DNA from: Tigriopus japonicus
Taxonomy: Eukaryota > Arthropoda > Copepoda > Harpacticoida > Harpacticidae
Length of the DNA stretch: 64,000 nucleotides
Reading direction: 5' to 3'
Assembly: GCA_010645155.1 (NCBI GenBank)
Contig: JAAGOF010000329.1
Location: 7,126 to 71,125 of the forward strand
This document shows positions 45,443 through 56,353 of the stretch, piece after piece. Positions within the stretch are counted from its first letter, which is position 1. Each line of letters starts with the position of its first letter. The translations under genes were made by a program, and so were the position numbers. The notes under the pieces are model-generated. The model was not told the origin of the DNA and made no database searches. It saw only the letters and a program-made list of their open reading frames with translations.

Positions 45443-47022
45443 GGATTGTAGGTAAAAAGTTCACAAGCAAAATGGTCACAGGTAAATAGGTCACAGTAAA
45501 AAGGTCACGGGGTAAATAGGTCACAATAAAAAAGGACACACGGTAAATAGGTCACAGAAAAAAAGGTCACACGGTAAATAGGTCACAGTAAAAAGGTCAC
45601 AAGGTAAATAGTTCACAGTGAAAAGGTCCCAAGCTAAATAGGTCACGGTAAAAAGGACTCACGGTAAATAGGTCACGGTAAAAAGGTCACACGAGAAAAA
45701 AAGTCACACGAGAAAAAAGGTCACACAAGAAAAAAGGTCACACGAGAAAAAAGGTCACACGAGAAAAAAGGTCACACGAGAAAAAAGGTCACATGAGAAA
45801 AAAGGTCTTGCCAATCATTGCAAACGCATAATATTGTTGGGCTAAACTTCGTACTTTAACTGAGGTTGAGACAATTTATTAATCATGGGCTTTACTGGAC
45901 GTTAAGAAAACGGCAGTGTAACACTAAACAGCAACAAATAATTCACTAAATGAATTAACAAGGAGTGTCCCTTTAATAAAGGCATTGGTTATAGGTAATT
46001 TGAAATTGTTAATCTTCAAAAGTTAACACCAAAAATCAAAGTTGCCGTTGTCACAACTCAATTCAATAACAATTCAAAATAGAATAACAAGGACTCTGCT
46101 GAGATTCTGCTTTAAAGATACCAAACCAAGCAATGGAATTGAAAGCACAAAGGTGAGTGACAATTGAAAATTCAGTTGATCAATCTTGGAAATTGAGAGT
46201 GCAATGTAAATCCGTGTTTCCTCTAAAAATTCCTCTTGTGGCACGTTACTCCTTCACTATAGGTTTCTTGGTTTTCAAAAACAATAATATTGTTTTGGAG
46301 CATAGTTAAGAAGGACTGATAGGTACTAATATTCAAAATAATAAACAAGCATTATATCTGGACATGTTCACCTATTTTATCAATTTTCAAAAATCCTTCA
46401 CGGCCCCCAGTTTAGGAACCGGTGATATAGATGGCTACTGGGCAAAATTTAAGTAGCCCCCATCCTCCCGGAACCTGAAAGCCCTGGACTTGTTTGTGTG
46501 GTCAATAGTTGAGACTGAGGGTACCAAGCTTAGGTTACCAAATGTCAAGATCTCTTGAGAGAGGATTGCCGAGGCCTGGAACCTCCTCCTCAGACGCCGG
46601 AATCTGTCAAAAAAGCCTATGAATCAATCAAAGTTAGAATAGCCATTGTATGTTATGATGAAAAAAATTTTTTTTCGTCAAAGCACGAGAAGATTTGAAG
46701 AATCAAAACTGTACTGGCAACTGTACATGGATCGTATGGAATACAGTCCATGTGCTTAAAATTTTTTGAAAATCATTTCAATATGAAGTCTCATTGTGCC
46801 TTTTTCTGCTTTTGAATTCCTTAACTTGTGACTTTTTTACCGTGACCTATTTACTGTGACCTATTTACCTTGTGACCCTTTTACCGTGACCTATTTACCT
46901 TGCGACCTTTTTACCGTGACCTATTTACCTTGTGACCTTTTTACAGTGACCGTTTTACGGTGACCTCTTTACTGTGACCTATTTATCGCGACCTTTTTAC
47001 CTTGTTACGTATTTACCTCGCG
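45443..47022. mobile_element. Foldback (FB/MULE-like) element with minisatellite arms, copy 1
   Basis: It inserts exactly within the integrase codons for xLD: CTTTTAGAC at 45434-45442 and CCTTTGGAC at 47023-47031 are a 9-bp duplication with two differences. The left arm (45443-45810) consists of GGTCACxGGTAAATA and GGTCACAGTAAAAA units; the right arm (about 46825-47022) holds the same units inverted. The arms enclose about 1 kb of AT-rich DNA with no clear ORF. Inverted minisatellite arms plus a 9-bp duplication recall Drosophila FB elements. Confidence 0.7.
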
Positions 47023-47186
47023 CCTTTGGACGTGTCTGCCGGTTACAAGTACATTTTCACTATCATCGATCGTTTCAGCCGTTGGCCGGAGGCCATTCCT
47101 ATGACCGACATTACGGCTCTGTCTTGTGCCCGTGCTCTGCTTACCGGTTGGATTCGTCGGTTTTGTCTTCCCGAAACCATTATTAC
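47023..47186 (+). pseudogene. Old Gypsy element: integrase core, middle part
   Basis: The frame resumes with APLDVSAGYKYIFTIIDRFS and RWPEAIPMTDI, then WIRRFCLPETIIT, the region leading to the second catalytic aspartate. It stops at the TTAC where the env-bearing element inserted. Confidence 0.8.
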
Positions 47187-47739
47187 TGTAGTGGAATGGA
47201 AATCGTCATAGAAAATCCACCGAACAATGAATGATTCGAGCAAAAGCGGAACGCCCCTAACAAAGGAAGCGTATATAAAAAGAACACCCTTTTGTGAATA
47301 TCGATAGCCATCCGACCTAAATAAACAAGTCATTGTTGAGTGACAAAGAGATCAGGACGACGCCAAAGGAAACATCTATGCATCACCATTCCACGACGGA
47401 AAAACCCGGACATATGGAGCCCAGATGTGTATCTCACACCGCGCTGCCTTCCGTTGCCAACTACATGTATAATGCTGCGATGATGTTTCTAATGACCCCT
47501 CTCACTAACTCTACTAATCATGGCCTTGTCCCGAATGTACATATATACAATCGACGAGGCATCAAAGCCACTTCTTTCCTAACCCTCTTCCTATCCACAT
47601 CCAACTACTGTCTTCCCCTAGAATTAAGTCTCTGTGTCTTCACCAGAATCTTGTAAATAAAACTGCATCGCATCGGACCTCTCAATGACGATCCATTTAT
47701 TTGCTGCTATTGGAGTCATCGCGGATCCAAATCATTACA
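47187..47739 (+). repeat. 5' LTR of the env-bearing element
   Basis: Begins TGTAGTGGAATGG and ends CAAATCATTACA. It contains TATATAAA (47272-47279) as promoter and AATAAA at 47656-47661 as poly(A) signal. It carries the same 107-codon open frame (47333-47656) as the 3' LTR, probably by chance. Confidence 0.9.
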
Positions 47740-47742
47740 AAA

Positions 47743-47761
47743 TTGGCGCAGTCAGTAGGAT
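47743..47761 (+). other. Primer binding site (tRNA-Ser type)
   Basis: TTGGCGCAGTCAGTAGGAT directly after the 5' LTR (three bases spacing) is nearly the tRNA-Ser-complementary site used by several Gypsy elements (one difference from TGGCGCAGTCGGTAGGAT as I recall it). Confidence 0.65.
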
Positions 47762-47920
47762 ACCGACTCCAAGAAGCGCTCTATTCCTTAACCAACGACT
47801 TCAGCCCCTGTGAGCCAATCATCATGGACAGGTAGGTCCAGATTATCTAATCAAATCTACACCCAAGCCGATCCTCGCCCCAAGTCCACACCAAACTGAT
47901 AGCCACACCCAAACACAACC

Positions 47921-49750
47921 ATGGGCCACACCGAAGAAGCCGAAGTTATGATCCAGAAGTTCAGAGAAATGGAAGGGCATATCAATGCGCTTCAGCAGCA
48001 AATTCGCCACATGCAAGCAGAGAATTCAGCCGCCACAACCGCCGCCGCCCAATTACAGGACCAGAGAACACCTCTAGCAGACAAAAGACAGCCACTCAAG
48101 ATGCCCACTTTGTCTAAAGCGACAGACAGAGACTTCTACAGGTTTGAAGCCGCCGCCAAGGCTGTGATTGCCGCCAACGGATGGGACGTTGCCCAAACAG
48201 CAAGAGCCGTGACCGCAAGTATCAGGGATGAAGCTATGGACATCTACATGCCCATCATCAGGGATCCAACTGCCTTCACCTCCATCGACGAGTTCTGGAC
48301 CAGAGTCCGTAAACAGTTTGTATCTCCAGCTCATCAACAGATCGCTAGAGCCGAATACGAACAAAGACGGCAAGGGCCAAAGGAAAGCATACACATTTTC
48401 CACGCCCACCCACACCGTATCTGGGAGGATGGCTTCGTAGAAGAAGACGAACCGTGGAGGTTCAACACTCAACTGCCTGAGCCATACAATGGAGCCAGAG
48501 CAGACCCACCAGGCTACAGATCAGCCAAATTAATCAACCATTTCCTAGCAGGATTGTCTGATGACGACGTCCGACTACAAGTTAAGTATGCCGCAATGGT
48601 AGGCTGCGGGATCACCATGTACCCTGACGCCCTAACATGTGCCTTAGAAGTTCACGCCAACAAGGAAAGAAATCGGATGGAAAAGAGACACTTGGCCAAT
48701 GAACCCGCACAACCTTCACACACTCGCAAAGCCGAGTACTACACACCTCGTGACCGTGCAGAACCAATGGAACTTGTAACGGTCCAACCACAGTCTTCAG
48801 CCCCCAAGAGATGGTGCCGGCTACACAAGACAGACAGCCACGGAGACAGGGATTGTCTCGTGCAAAAGAAGCAGAGTAAACGGCAAACGAAGCCCCCGAC
48901 ACTCTCAACGCCCAGAAACCAACCCGATACAAGCAAGTTCGGTGATGCATGCAAACGCTGCAATGGGAAAGGACATTGGGCCCAGCAATGCCCCTCCAAA
49001 CCCACTCCCCAGGAGGGACCCCGGAAGAGTCATATCCACATAACTGACGAGTTTGATTACACCACTCACAACGATCATCAAGATGATCATCAAGCCAACT
49101 CATCGACTGAGGTATGGTACAACCAAGAAGAAAACACCGACAATTTCTTTGTCGACTCACAGATTTATAGTATCCAACGACAACCAGCGAACCAAGTCAC
49201 TACCTTCATCAAGGTGCAAATTGGCAAACACGCCACTTTCATGCTTGTGGATACCGGAAATCTCACGCATAACCTCGTGGATCTCGAGACATTCAAGCAA
49301 GCGTACCCCAACCCCGACAAGAGGCCGAAGATAAGCCCTCAATCAACCCCAGTTACTGCTGCTGGATTACAGCCTCTACAAGTGACAGGAATGGCCGATA
49401 TACCCATTCGTTTCGAAACCATTCCAAATGCATGGAAAGCTCGTTTGATCGTTAAGAATCTCGGCACCAGTGCCATATTGGGAGCACCCACTATGAAGAA
49501 AATGCCCCTAATCCCTAATCTGCAAAAGGCTGTAGCCCACATTGGACCTCGAGGCCAGAGGATCCCGTTGTACAGCCGCAACGAAGTAACCAAGTTCACC
49601 AACAAACACGACGAAGACGCCGTGTGCCACACCATTGACGTCTCCTTAATCAAGGACGTGGAATGTCCACCACTATCAATCAAGGCAGTATCCACCCGAG
49701 AAGTCAAAAAGGACCTCCATACTACCGCCTCCGAGACAACCAGACGCTAG
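47921..49750 (+). CDS. gag-protease ORF of the env-bearing element
   Basis: 609 residues from the first ATG after the leader. N-terminal coiled coil (about residues 6-40), a capsid-like region (about 50-260), one zinc knuckle CKRCNGKGHWAQQC (residues 344-357), and a retropepsin-like protease with ML-VDTGNLTHN (active Asp444) and AILGAPTMKK near residue 525. It ends at TAG 49748-49750 while the same frame continues open into pol. The stop may be a readthrough signal, as in some retroviruses, or a mutation. Confidence 0.85.
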   Translation: MGHTEEAEVMIQKFREMEGHINALQQQIRHMQAENSAATTAAAQLQDQRTPLADKRQPLKMPTLSKATDRDFYRFEAAAKAVIAANGWDVAQTARAVTASIRDEAMDIYMPIIRDPTAFTSIDEFWTRVRKQFVSPAHQQIARAEYEQRRQGPKESIHIFHAHPHRIWEDGFVEEDEPWRFNTQLPEPYNGARADPPGYRSAKLINHFLAGLSDDDVRLQVKYAAMVGCGITMYPDALTCALEVHANKERNRMEKRHLANEPAQPSHTRKAEYYTPRDRAEPMELVTVQPQSSAPKRWCRLHKTDSHGDRDCLVQKKQSKRQTKPPTLSTPRNQPDTSKFGDACKRCNGKGHWAQQCPSKPTPQEGPRKSHIHITDEFDYTTHNDHQDDHQANSSTEVWYNQEENTDNFFVDSQIYSIQRQPANQVTTFIKVQIGKHATFMLVDTGNLTHNLVDLETFKQAYPNPDKRPKISPQSTPVTAAGLQPLQVTGMADIPIRFETIPNAWKARLIVKNLGTSAILGAPTMKKMPLIPNLQKAVAHIGPRGQRIPLYSRNEVTKFTNKHDEDAVCHTIDVSLIKDVECPPLSIKAVSTREVKKDLHTTASETTRR

Positions 49751-49990
49751 GAAAGACAAGGAATCTTTATTCCTCACGCCCAGAGCAAGCTCGATAGCAA
49801 GAAAGCCGACGCTTTAATTGCCCTCATCTCCACAATAGACGGAACGACGCCAATACCCGTACTTAACCCCACCGATCGATCTATCATCCTCAAGGCAGGC
49901 ACCAAGGTAGGCACAGTACACGCCATACACGAGCACAAGCAACAGAGTCCAACGCAACCACCAAAGGGACCGGAACCCCATTACAGCCAA

Positions 49991-52900
49991 ATGGACACAG
50001 AAAAAGATGAAAATCTCATCCGCCAAGAATTATGGAAATTCATCGGCCAGCCCGATTTCAAAGACCCACAGCAAAAACAAAAACGACAAAGAATTCACGA
50101 GTTATTCAATAATCAACTCCAGAAGCATCCAAAATTGACCCGAGCAGAGAAACAGCTCACAGAAGACCTACTCTACCGTTTTTATCATGTCTTATCCCAA
50201 TCAAAATACGACGTGGGAAAGACCGATTTAATCGAATTCCAAGTCGACACAGGTGACGCCACCCCCGTCAAAGAGCCAGTGAGACCCCTCAACCCACCCA
50301 TGAAGATGGACCTTAAGAAAACGCTCGAAGAATGGCTAACTCACGACATTATATCACCAAGCATCTCTGCTTGGGCAGCAGCCTTAGTGCCCGTCAAAAA
50401 GAGCGATGGTTCGTGGAGATACATTGTGGACTACCGTCAACTCAACAAAGTGACGAAAAGAGATTGTTTTCCCGTCGCCCACAATCTCGAACAATTAGCC
50501 AACGATCAATTAACCAACGCCAAGATCTTCATCAGCATCGATTTAGCCGGAGCCTATCTAGCCATCCCAGTCCGAACCGAAGATAAGGAGAAATTGGCGA
50601 TGGCCACGCCCGAAGGTTTGTTCGAATTCAACAGAATGCCCTTTGGCGCAATGAATTCAGGCAATACTTATGTGCGCCTTATGAAAATCGTCGTCGGTGA
50701 CCTAGTCGACCAACGCAAATGCTTATCGTACTTTGACGACCATCTTATTGCAGCAGAGTCCTTTTTGCAAGCCCTTTTCCGATTCGCCGAATTCCTGCAT
50801 GCGATCGAAGGAGCTAACCTAAAAATCGGACCTGCGAAAACCGAGCTTTTTACCGAAAAAGCAACATGGTTAGGACACCTAGTCCGACCAGGCGGAGTCA
50901 CCCCCGCTGAACGATTAACGGAAGCTGTAAAAGACTGGCCGGAACCCCAAAACATCAATGAACTACGCACTTTCCTAGGCAAATGTTCATACTACCGCAA
51001 GTTTATCCCTCACTTCAGCCACATTGCAGAACCACTGAAGAAACTCCTATGCAAGGACACCGAGTTCCAATGGACGAAATGCCAACAAGCGGCATTCGAC
51101 CAACTCAAAGAGAAACTCTGCGAAAAGCCTGTTCTTGCACACCCTGATTTCCACACTACCGAGCCATTCATACTCGACACTGATGCTTCCGGATACGCCA
51201 AAGGCGCCGTTCTATCACAGAAACAAGCAGATGGTACAGTACGACCCATTGCATTCACTTCCAAATCACTTACACACGCCGAAAAGAACTATAGTGTAAC
51301 CAGAAAAGAGTTGTTAGCTGTTATCCAAGCTATCAAACACTTCAGATACTTTCTCATGGGCAGAAAGTTTATAGTGCGCTCAAACCACATGGCCCTGAAA
51401 TGGCTCATGACATCCAAGTCATTACGTGGACAATTACTTCGATGGAGAGAAGAGCTCCAAGATTATGAATTCGAGGTCGAATATCGACCAGGGACCAATC
51501 ACGCCAATGCGGATGCCCTGTCAAGAAAACCCCAAGCCGGTGCACCACCCGAGCCCGCCATAGAAATCACCAGTGAAGATTACGAGATGCACCAACGACT
51601 CGGAGTCAAGCCCCCTTCAACCGGAGCTTTTCGCAAAACCACGGTCAACGCTATTACGAGAAGCCAGGCTAAGCGTTTCGCTACGATGGACGAAACCGAA
51701 ACGGAAGACAAAAAGACGCAACCCGAGCAACCCCCTGCTTCCCCGTTAGAGGCAGAGACGACGGACTCATCTCTCAAAGAGCACGAAGAAAAGACTGAAA
51801 GCGATCATTCATTCGAAAAGCCGACTATGACACCATGTCTATGCGACGAGCAAACTCCAAATGACCGTACGCAAGAAAAACTCGCCTTGCAAGATGAAGA
51901 CGAAGGACGAGAATGGACCGAAGAAGCTCGTCCCAACCTAGAGATACACGAGCGAATGGCCCGCTACGATCTATGCGCAGAACAAGAAAAGGACGAGATA
52001 CTTGGCAACGTTCGCCAATGAATAAAAGACCCTAAGGAGTCACCACCCCTAGCCGACACAGGTAATTCCAGACTCCGTCAATACCGTACCCAACTTTCCA
52101 AACTCTTTATGAAAAACAGCAAGTTATACATCAACACCGATAATCAAGAACGGTTTTGCATTCCCGAAATTCTCATACCCGACTTGTTGTGATGTCTGCA
52201 CCACCACCCTCTAGCTGGCCATCAAGGGAGAGTTCTCACGTACAACCAAGCTAGAAGACTTTTCTATTGGCCTGGTATGGCCAGAGACATTGCCCAAATG
52301 ATTGAAGGATGCACGCCCTGTCAACAGGCTAAACGCCGCACCCACAAAACACATGTCCCTCTCGGACAAACAAGCACCGCCGTCACCACTAGATTTATCC
52401 ACTTCTATGCCGACATAGTAGGCCCCTGGCCCGGATCACAAGGCCCCCAAGGAAAGCGATACCTATTAACCTGTTAAGTAATCATGTGCGGAGCCGTATG
52501 ATTCGCAAGAAGATTTATTCAAGACTGGTCAATGGAAAGGAATCGAATGATGTGGAAGTAGGAGAAAGAAACCGGTTAGGGAGAAATAGTGAGAGAGAAT
52601 AGGATAGATGGCAGAGTCATAGATAACGCATGGAGTACAAGATCTATCATAACCCTACAAGACGCTTTCACTAAGTACCCCGAAGCCTGGCCTATTAACG
52701 CTATGACCACTGAAACCATACTTAGAGTTCTTACCAATGAATTCTTTCCTCGCTACGGCGTCGGCATGAAAATCATCACTGACTGAGGACGCCAATTTGT
52801 CTCAGCTTTATTCAAAGCCACATGCCGTAAATTAGGGGTCATTGAGAGTCAAACCATGGCCTACGAACCACACACCAACCCTGTGGAACGTATGCACCGC

Positions 52901-53896
52901 TCACTGGAAGGAACAATCAGAGCTCTAATGCAACAAGAAGAAGCACTCCCAAACCAATGGTACCGTTTCGTTCCAGCAGCATTAGCTTCTCTGAGACAAA
53001 CGCCTTTAAGCAACCTTACTGTTTCCCCTCATGAACTTACCTTCGTACAGGAACCCACAATACCAGCCCAGGTTCTCACAGATACGATTACAACCGTCCC
53101 ATCCGGCGAGCTATCAGACAGCATCCTGAGACTGGCAAGGATCATTGACAAGGTCAGAGTCCAACAGCTTAAGAACCACGAAAACAATCGCCAACATTAC
53201 GATCGCAAGGTGAAACCTCTCGATCTACGAGTGGGCGATTGGGTTTTCAAATACCGTGCTAACGACCCAACCGAATCTGGCATATTCTGCAAAACTGCCA
53301 CTTTCCAGGATGGCTCATATCAGATCCAAGACATACCCAACGACCGCCAAATTTTGCTCCGCAAAACCATCAAAACCATAGAAGGAAAAGGCACCCGGAT
53401 TTCAACAACTACTGAACTGGTCAGCAAGGACCGACTGACTAAAGCCCATCCCTGGGAGCTAAGTAAACTCCAAACTCCATACGCCTGGCCCATTGCTAAA
53501 GCCGTAAGACAACCGCCACCAAAAATCATTGCCCGCTTTGTTACCCAATTGCCAGACTGGACGCCGGAACCGGTCATAAAACCCTACCCTAGCACGGCCC
53601 CCAACCACCCTCTTCCAATTGACCCTTTCCAAGCCACCGAACCCTTACCCAGTCCCGGTCCTGCCGCCACATCGTCAGAAGCTCCACCAGCCAACATTGA
53701 TGTCACTTTCGACGACACCCCTCCCACTCCTCCACCGCAAGACATGTCCGTTACAATCACCGCTTCCAAACGTAAAGCCGACGACTTACACGACAGTCTT
53801 TCCCCCACCAAACCCGAGGCCAAGAAAGTTGCCGTAAACGTCTCCGGATTCGCCTCCTCCCTGGCTCATCGCTTGTTCCACATATCCTTACTGTAG
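49991..53896 (+). pseudogene. pol (RT, RNase H, integrase) of the env-bearing element, stop-interrupted
   Basis: 49991-52021 is open: RT with SIDLAGAYLAIP (Asp184) and YFDDHL (Asp249, Asp250); RNase H with DTDASGYAKGAVL (Asp398), TRKELLAVIQAIKHF, then RSNHMALKWL, where the usual TDH aspartate is asparagine (residue 465), and NADALSRKP. The same frame holds TGA at 52019-52021, 52190-52192 and 52784-52786. Integrase: HHHPLAGHQGR with CTPCQQAKRR (zinc), YADIVGPWPG, ITD before the third TGA, NPVERMHRSL, and a C-terminal KPLDLRVGDWVFKYRAND region. A 178-bp insertion at 52472-52649 splits the core but keeps the frame. Confidence 0.85.
52472..52649 (+). mobile_element. Solo-LTR-like 178-bp insertion in the integrase
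   Basis: Starts TGTTAAGTAATC and ends CTATCA (TG...CA), flanked by TAACC at 52467-52471 and 52650-52654. Removing it with one TAACC restores RYLLTLQDAFTKYPEAWPI. A 5-bp duplication with TG...CA ends is the pattern of a solo LTR (BEL/Pao or Copia class possible). The total added length of 183 bp leaves the frame unchanged. Confidence 0.7.
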
Positions 53897-54239
53897 GCTG
53901 GGGACCAGCCTCTTTCGCACCAGAGGGATAGTACCCGCCCTCCATATTTCTCTTTGTCCCCTCCACACGTCCACTACCTCTCCGTCTAAATTTTCTCTCA
54001 CGTCATGTTCGCATTCATGTTTACATCATGTTCATATTTACAGAACACCCAATCAAGGCACCCAAAACAGGATAACGCTAATGACGGCGAAGTCTGAAGA
54101 CGAGCCTCCAAGAATAAGCTCCAACTCGTTTACCGTCATAGACGTCTTTGCGCCAAAAGGAACTTGCTGAACCTTCACAGCATATCCACTACGCCCAGCC
54201 CACACAATACCCATCAAGATACCATATAGAATCACCTCA

Positions 54240-54757
54240 ATGACACCCAACCTAAAAGCTCACTTGATCCCCACTACTGCACACGCCAACCAGAGTATAA
54301 TGGTGTTCTACAAGCCGTTGATAACGAAAACCGGTATCCTCACCCAACATGAGCAAACAACCCTATACCTGAAGAACACGTCACAGCAAACCATACCAGC
54401 ACGAATGGACCAACCGATAGCACGCCTACTGGTAGAGCTAGAAGTACCGAGAGAAGAGAACAAGGCAAGAACTCCAGAAACATCACCAACCTCAGTACTT
54501 ACAGTACGATGAAACGACGGTTCAAGAAAGTAATAGAAGATCAACTAGTACGATGGAAAAGTGCACGAATTCATCACCCCAATGAAAACAAACCACAAGA
54601 AATCGAAATTATTGAGCCAACCGCGGACGAAACACAAGAGGCCGAGACTATTCATCTAACCACCGAATTCATCGAGGAACAAGGCGAGCCAACAAAACCC
54701 AATCAAGTCCAAACCCAAAGAGCTGGCGAAGCAACCGCTGTCACCATAGACAACTGA
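54240..54757 (+). CDS. Two small overlapping ORFs between pol and env
   Basis: ORF a (54240-54512, 90 codons) contains TTLYLKNTSQQTIPARMDQP followed by IARLLVELEVP, a beta-strand pattern reminiscent of trimeric dUTPase-like folds. ORF b (54509-54757) starts in an ATGA overlap with the end of ORF a and is acidic with a basic N-terminus (MKRRFKKVIEDQLVRWKSAR). Both could be accessory proteins, or remnants of one frameshifted ORF. Function unknown. Confidence 0.4.
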
Positions 54758-55521
54758 AGAAAGAGACCGACCGACCCAACACCCCCCGAGACAGCAATAG
54801 ACATCTTCCTGGAACATTGCCGTCGCCAAACACCAAGCCCAGAACCACACCTACGGCCCAATCGAACCATCCAAGCCTCAACCCAACCCAATCCATTCAT
54901 TTTTCGAACCACGGAAATACAAATCCCACCTACTGTACAAAGACCCTTTTCCACCCCTCTTACCCACACCTTCACAAACCAACTCCAACACATTAGAAGC
55001 CCACGCCCAACACAACTGTCCCCCCGTTCATCCAACTACACCTATCACCCTTACTTCCACCCATCAAAATAATCCTATCCTTCCTATCGAATTCCAGAAC
55101 GACTTGGGTCACACTAACCATACTCTTCACCAAGATCGCACACCAATCAACCCTAGCACGGAACGAGGAAGGAAATGAACCCGCGATCTTCCAAACCACA
55201 GGAGAAGTCGCGACTGATACCACTGCCTTCCTCGTCATCGGTCGTCTGGACCTAGCACCAATCGGCACACAACTTCTACATAATGAAAACGTCATCAACC
55301 ATCTCAGCAACGCAAGGAACTCCAGCGAAAAGGTCCACAACCCGATAATAAGAAGACAACTTTCCATCATCAATACCCAGACAGCAGATTGTCTTCACAA
55401 GATCCGAGAGATACAACAACTCAGCCACCAATCACAGCGACCAAAACGATCAGCACTCCTGATTGCAGCTGGATTGATAACTATAGGCGGAGCCCTTGGA
55501 GCAGCCTTCACTAATCACCAC

Positions 55522-56353
55522 GGTGACAGGACAACTCGACCCAGCGGACAACTCGACCCAGGACAACTCGACCCAACGGACAACTCGACCCAGCGGACAA
55601 GTCGACCCAACGGACAACCCGACCCAGGACAACTCGACCCAGCGGACAACTCGACCCAGCGGACAACTCGACCCAGCAGACAACTCGACCCAGCGGACAA
55701 CTTGACCCAGTGGACAACTTAACCTAATGAACAACTCGACTCAGCAGAAATTCGACTTAGTGGACAACTTCAAAAAGGCACAAAACAGAACTAACCAATC
55801 AATTGAACTTCTAGTAATCAAAATTGCATGGCAGATCCCCATTTTTCAGAAAATCTATAAAATACGTATAACTTCATATTTTCAAAAAGCATTTTTGTTA
55901 TTGACTATTATTTTACTGATTTTTCCTACTGCCAAAGGCAGATTGTTTCTTCCTCAAATTTGATTTTTTTGAATTAAAGTGAATATTTTGAACCACTTGT
56001 TTGAGTTTTGTGCTTTTTCAGATTTCCACAAGCTCGACTTTTGTAGTGGGTTTAGTTGTTTTCAGACTCGAGTTGTTCATTAGGTTAAGTTGTCCTCTGG
56101 GTCGAGTTATCCACTGGGTTGAGTTATTTGCTGGGTCGAGTAGTCTGCTGGGTCGAGTTGTCTGCTGGGTCGAGTTGTCCGCTGGGTCGAGTTGTCTGCT
56201 GGGTTGAGTTGTCCGCTGGGTCGAGTTGTCCGCTGGGTCGAGTTGTCCTGGGTTGGGTTGTCCGTTGGGTCGACTTGTCCGCTGGGTCGAGTTGTCCGTT
56301 GGGTCGAGTTGTCCTGGGTCGAGTTGTCCGCTGGGTCGAGTTGTCCTGGAACC
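55522..56353. mobile_element. Foldback (FB/MULE-like) element with minisatellite arms, copy 2
   Basis: Ends GGTGACAGGACAACTC (left) and, inverted, GGTTCCAGGACAACTC (right); perfect 9-bp duplications AATCACCAC at 55513-55521 and 56354-56362. Left arm (55526-55735) and right arm (56075-56348) are inverted arrays of a 15-bp unit, GACAACTCGACCCAGCG type, each with about a dozen or more units, some shortened (GGACAACTCGACCCA). The 340-bp centre is AT-rich with no recognised coding sequence. Confidence 0.85.

Noticed and set aside
48074..49707. Several minus-strand ORFs opposite gag
   Set aside because: Shadow frames of the real gag-protease gene with no domain content.
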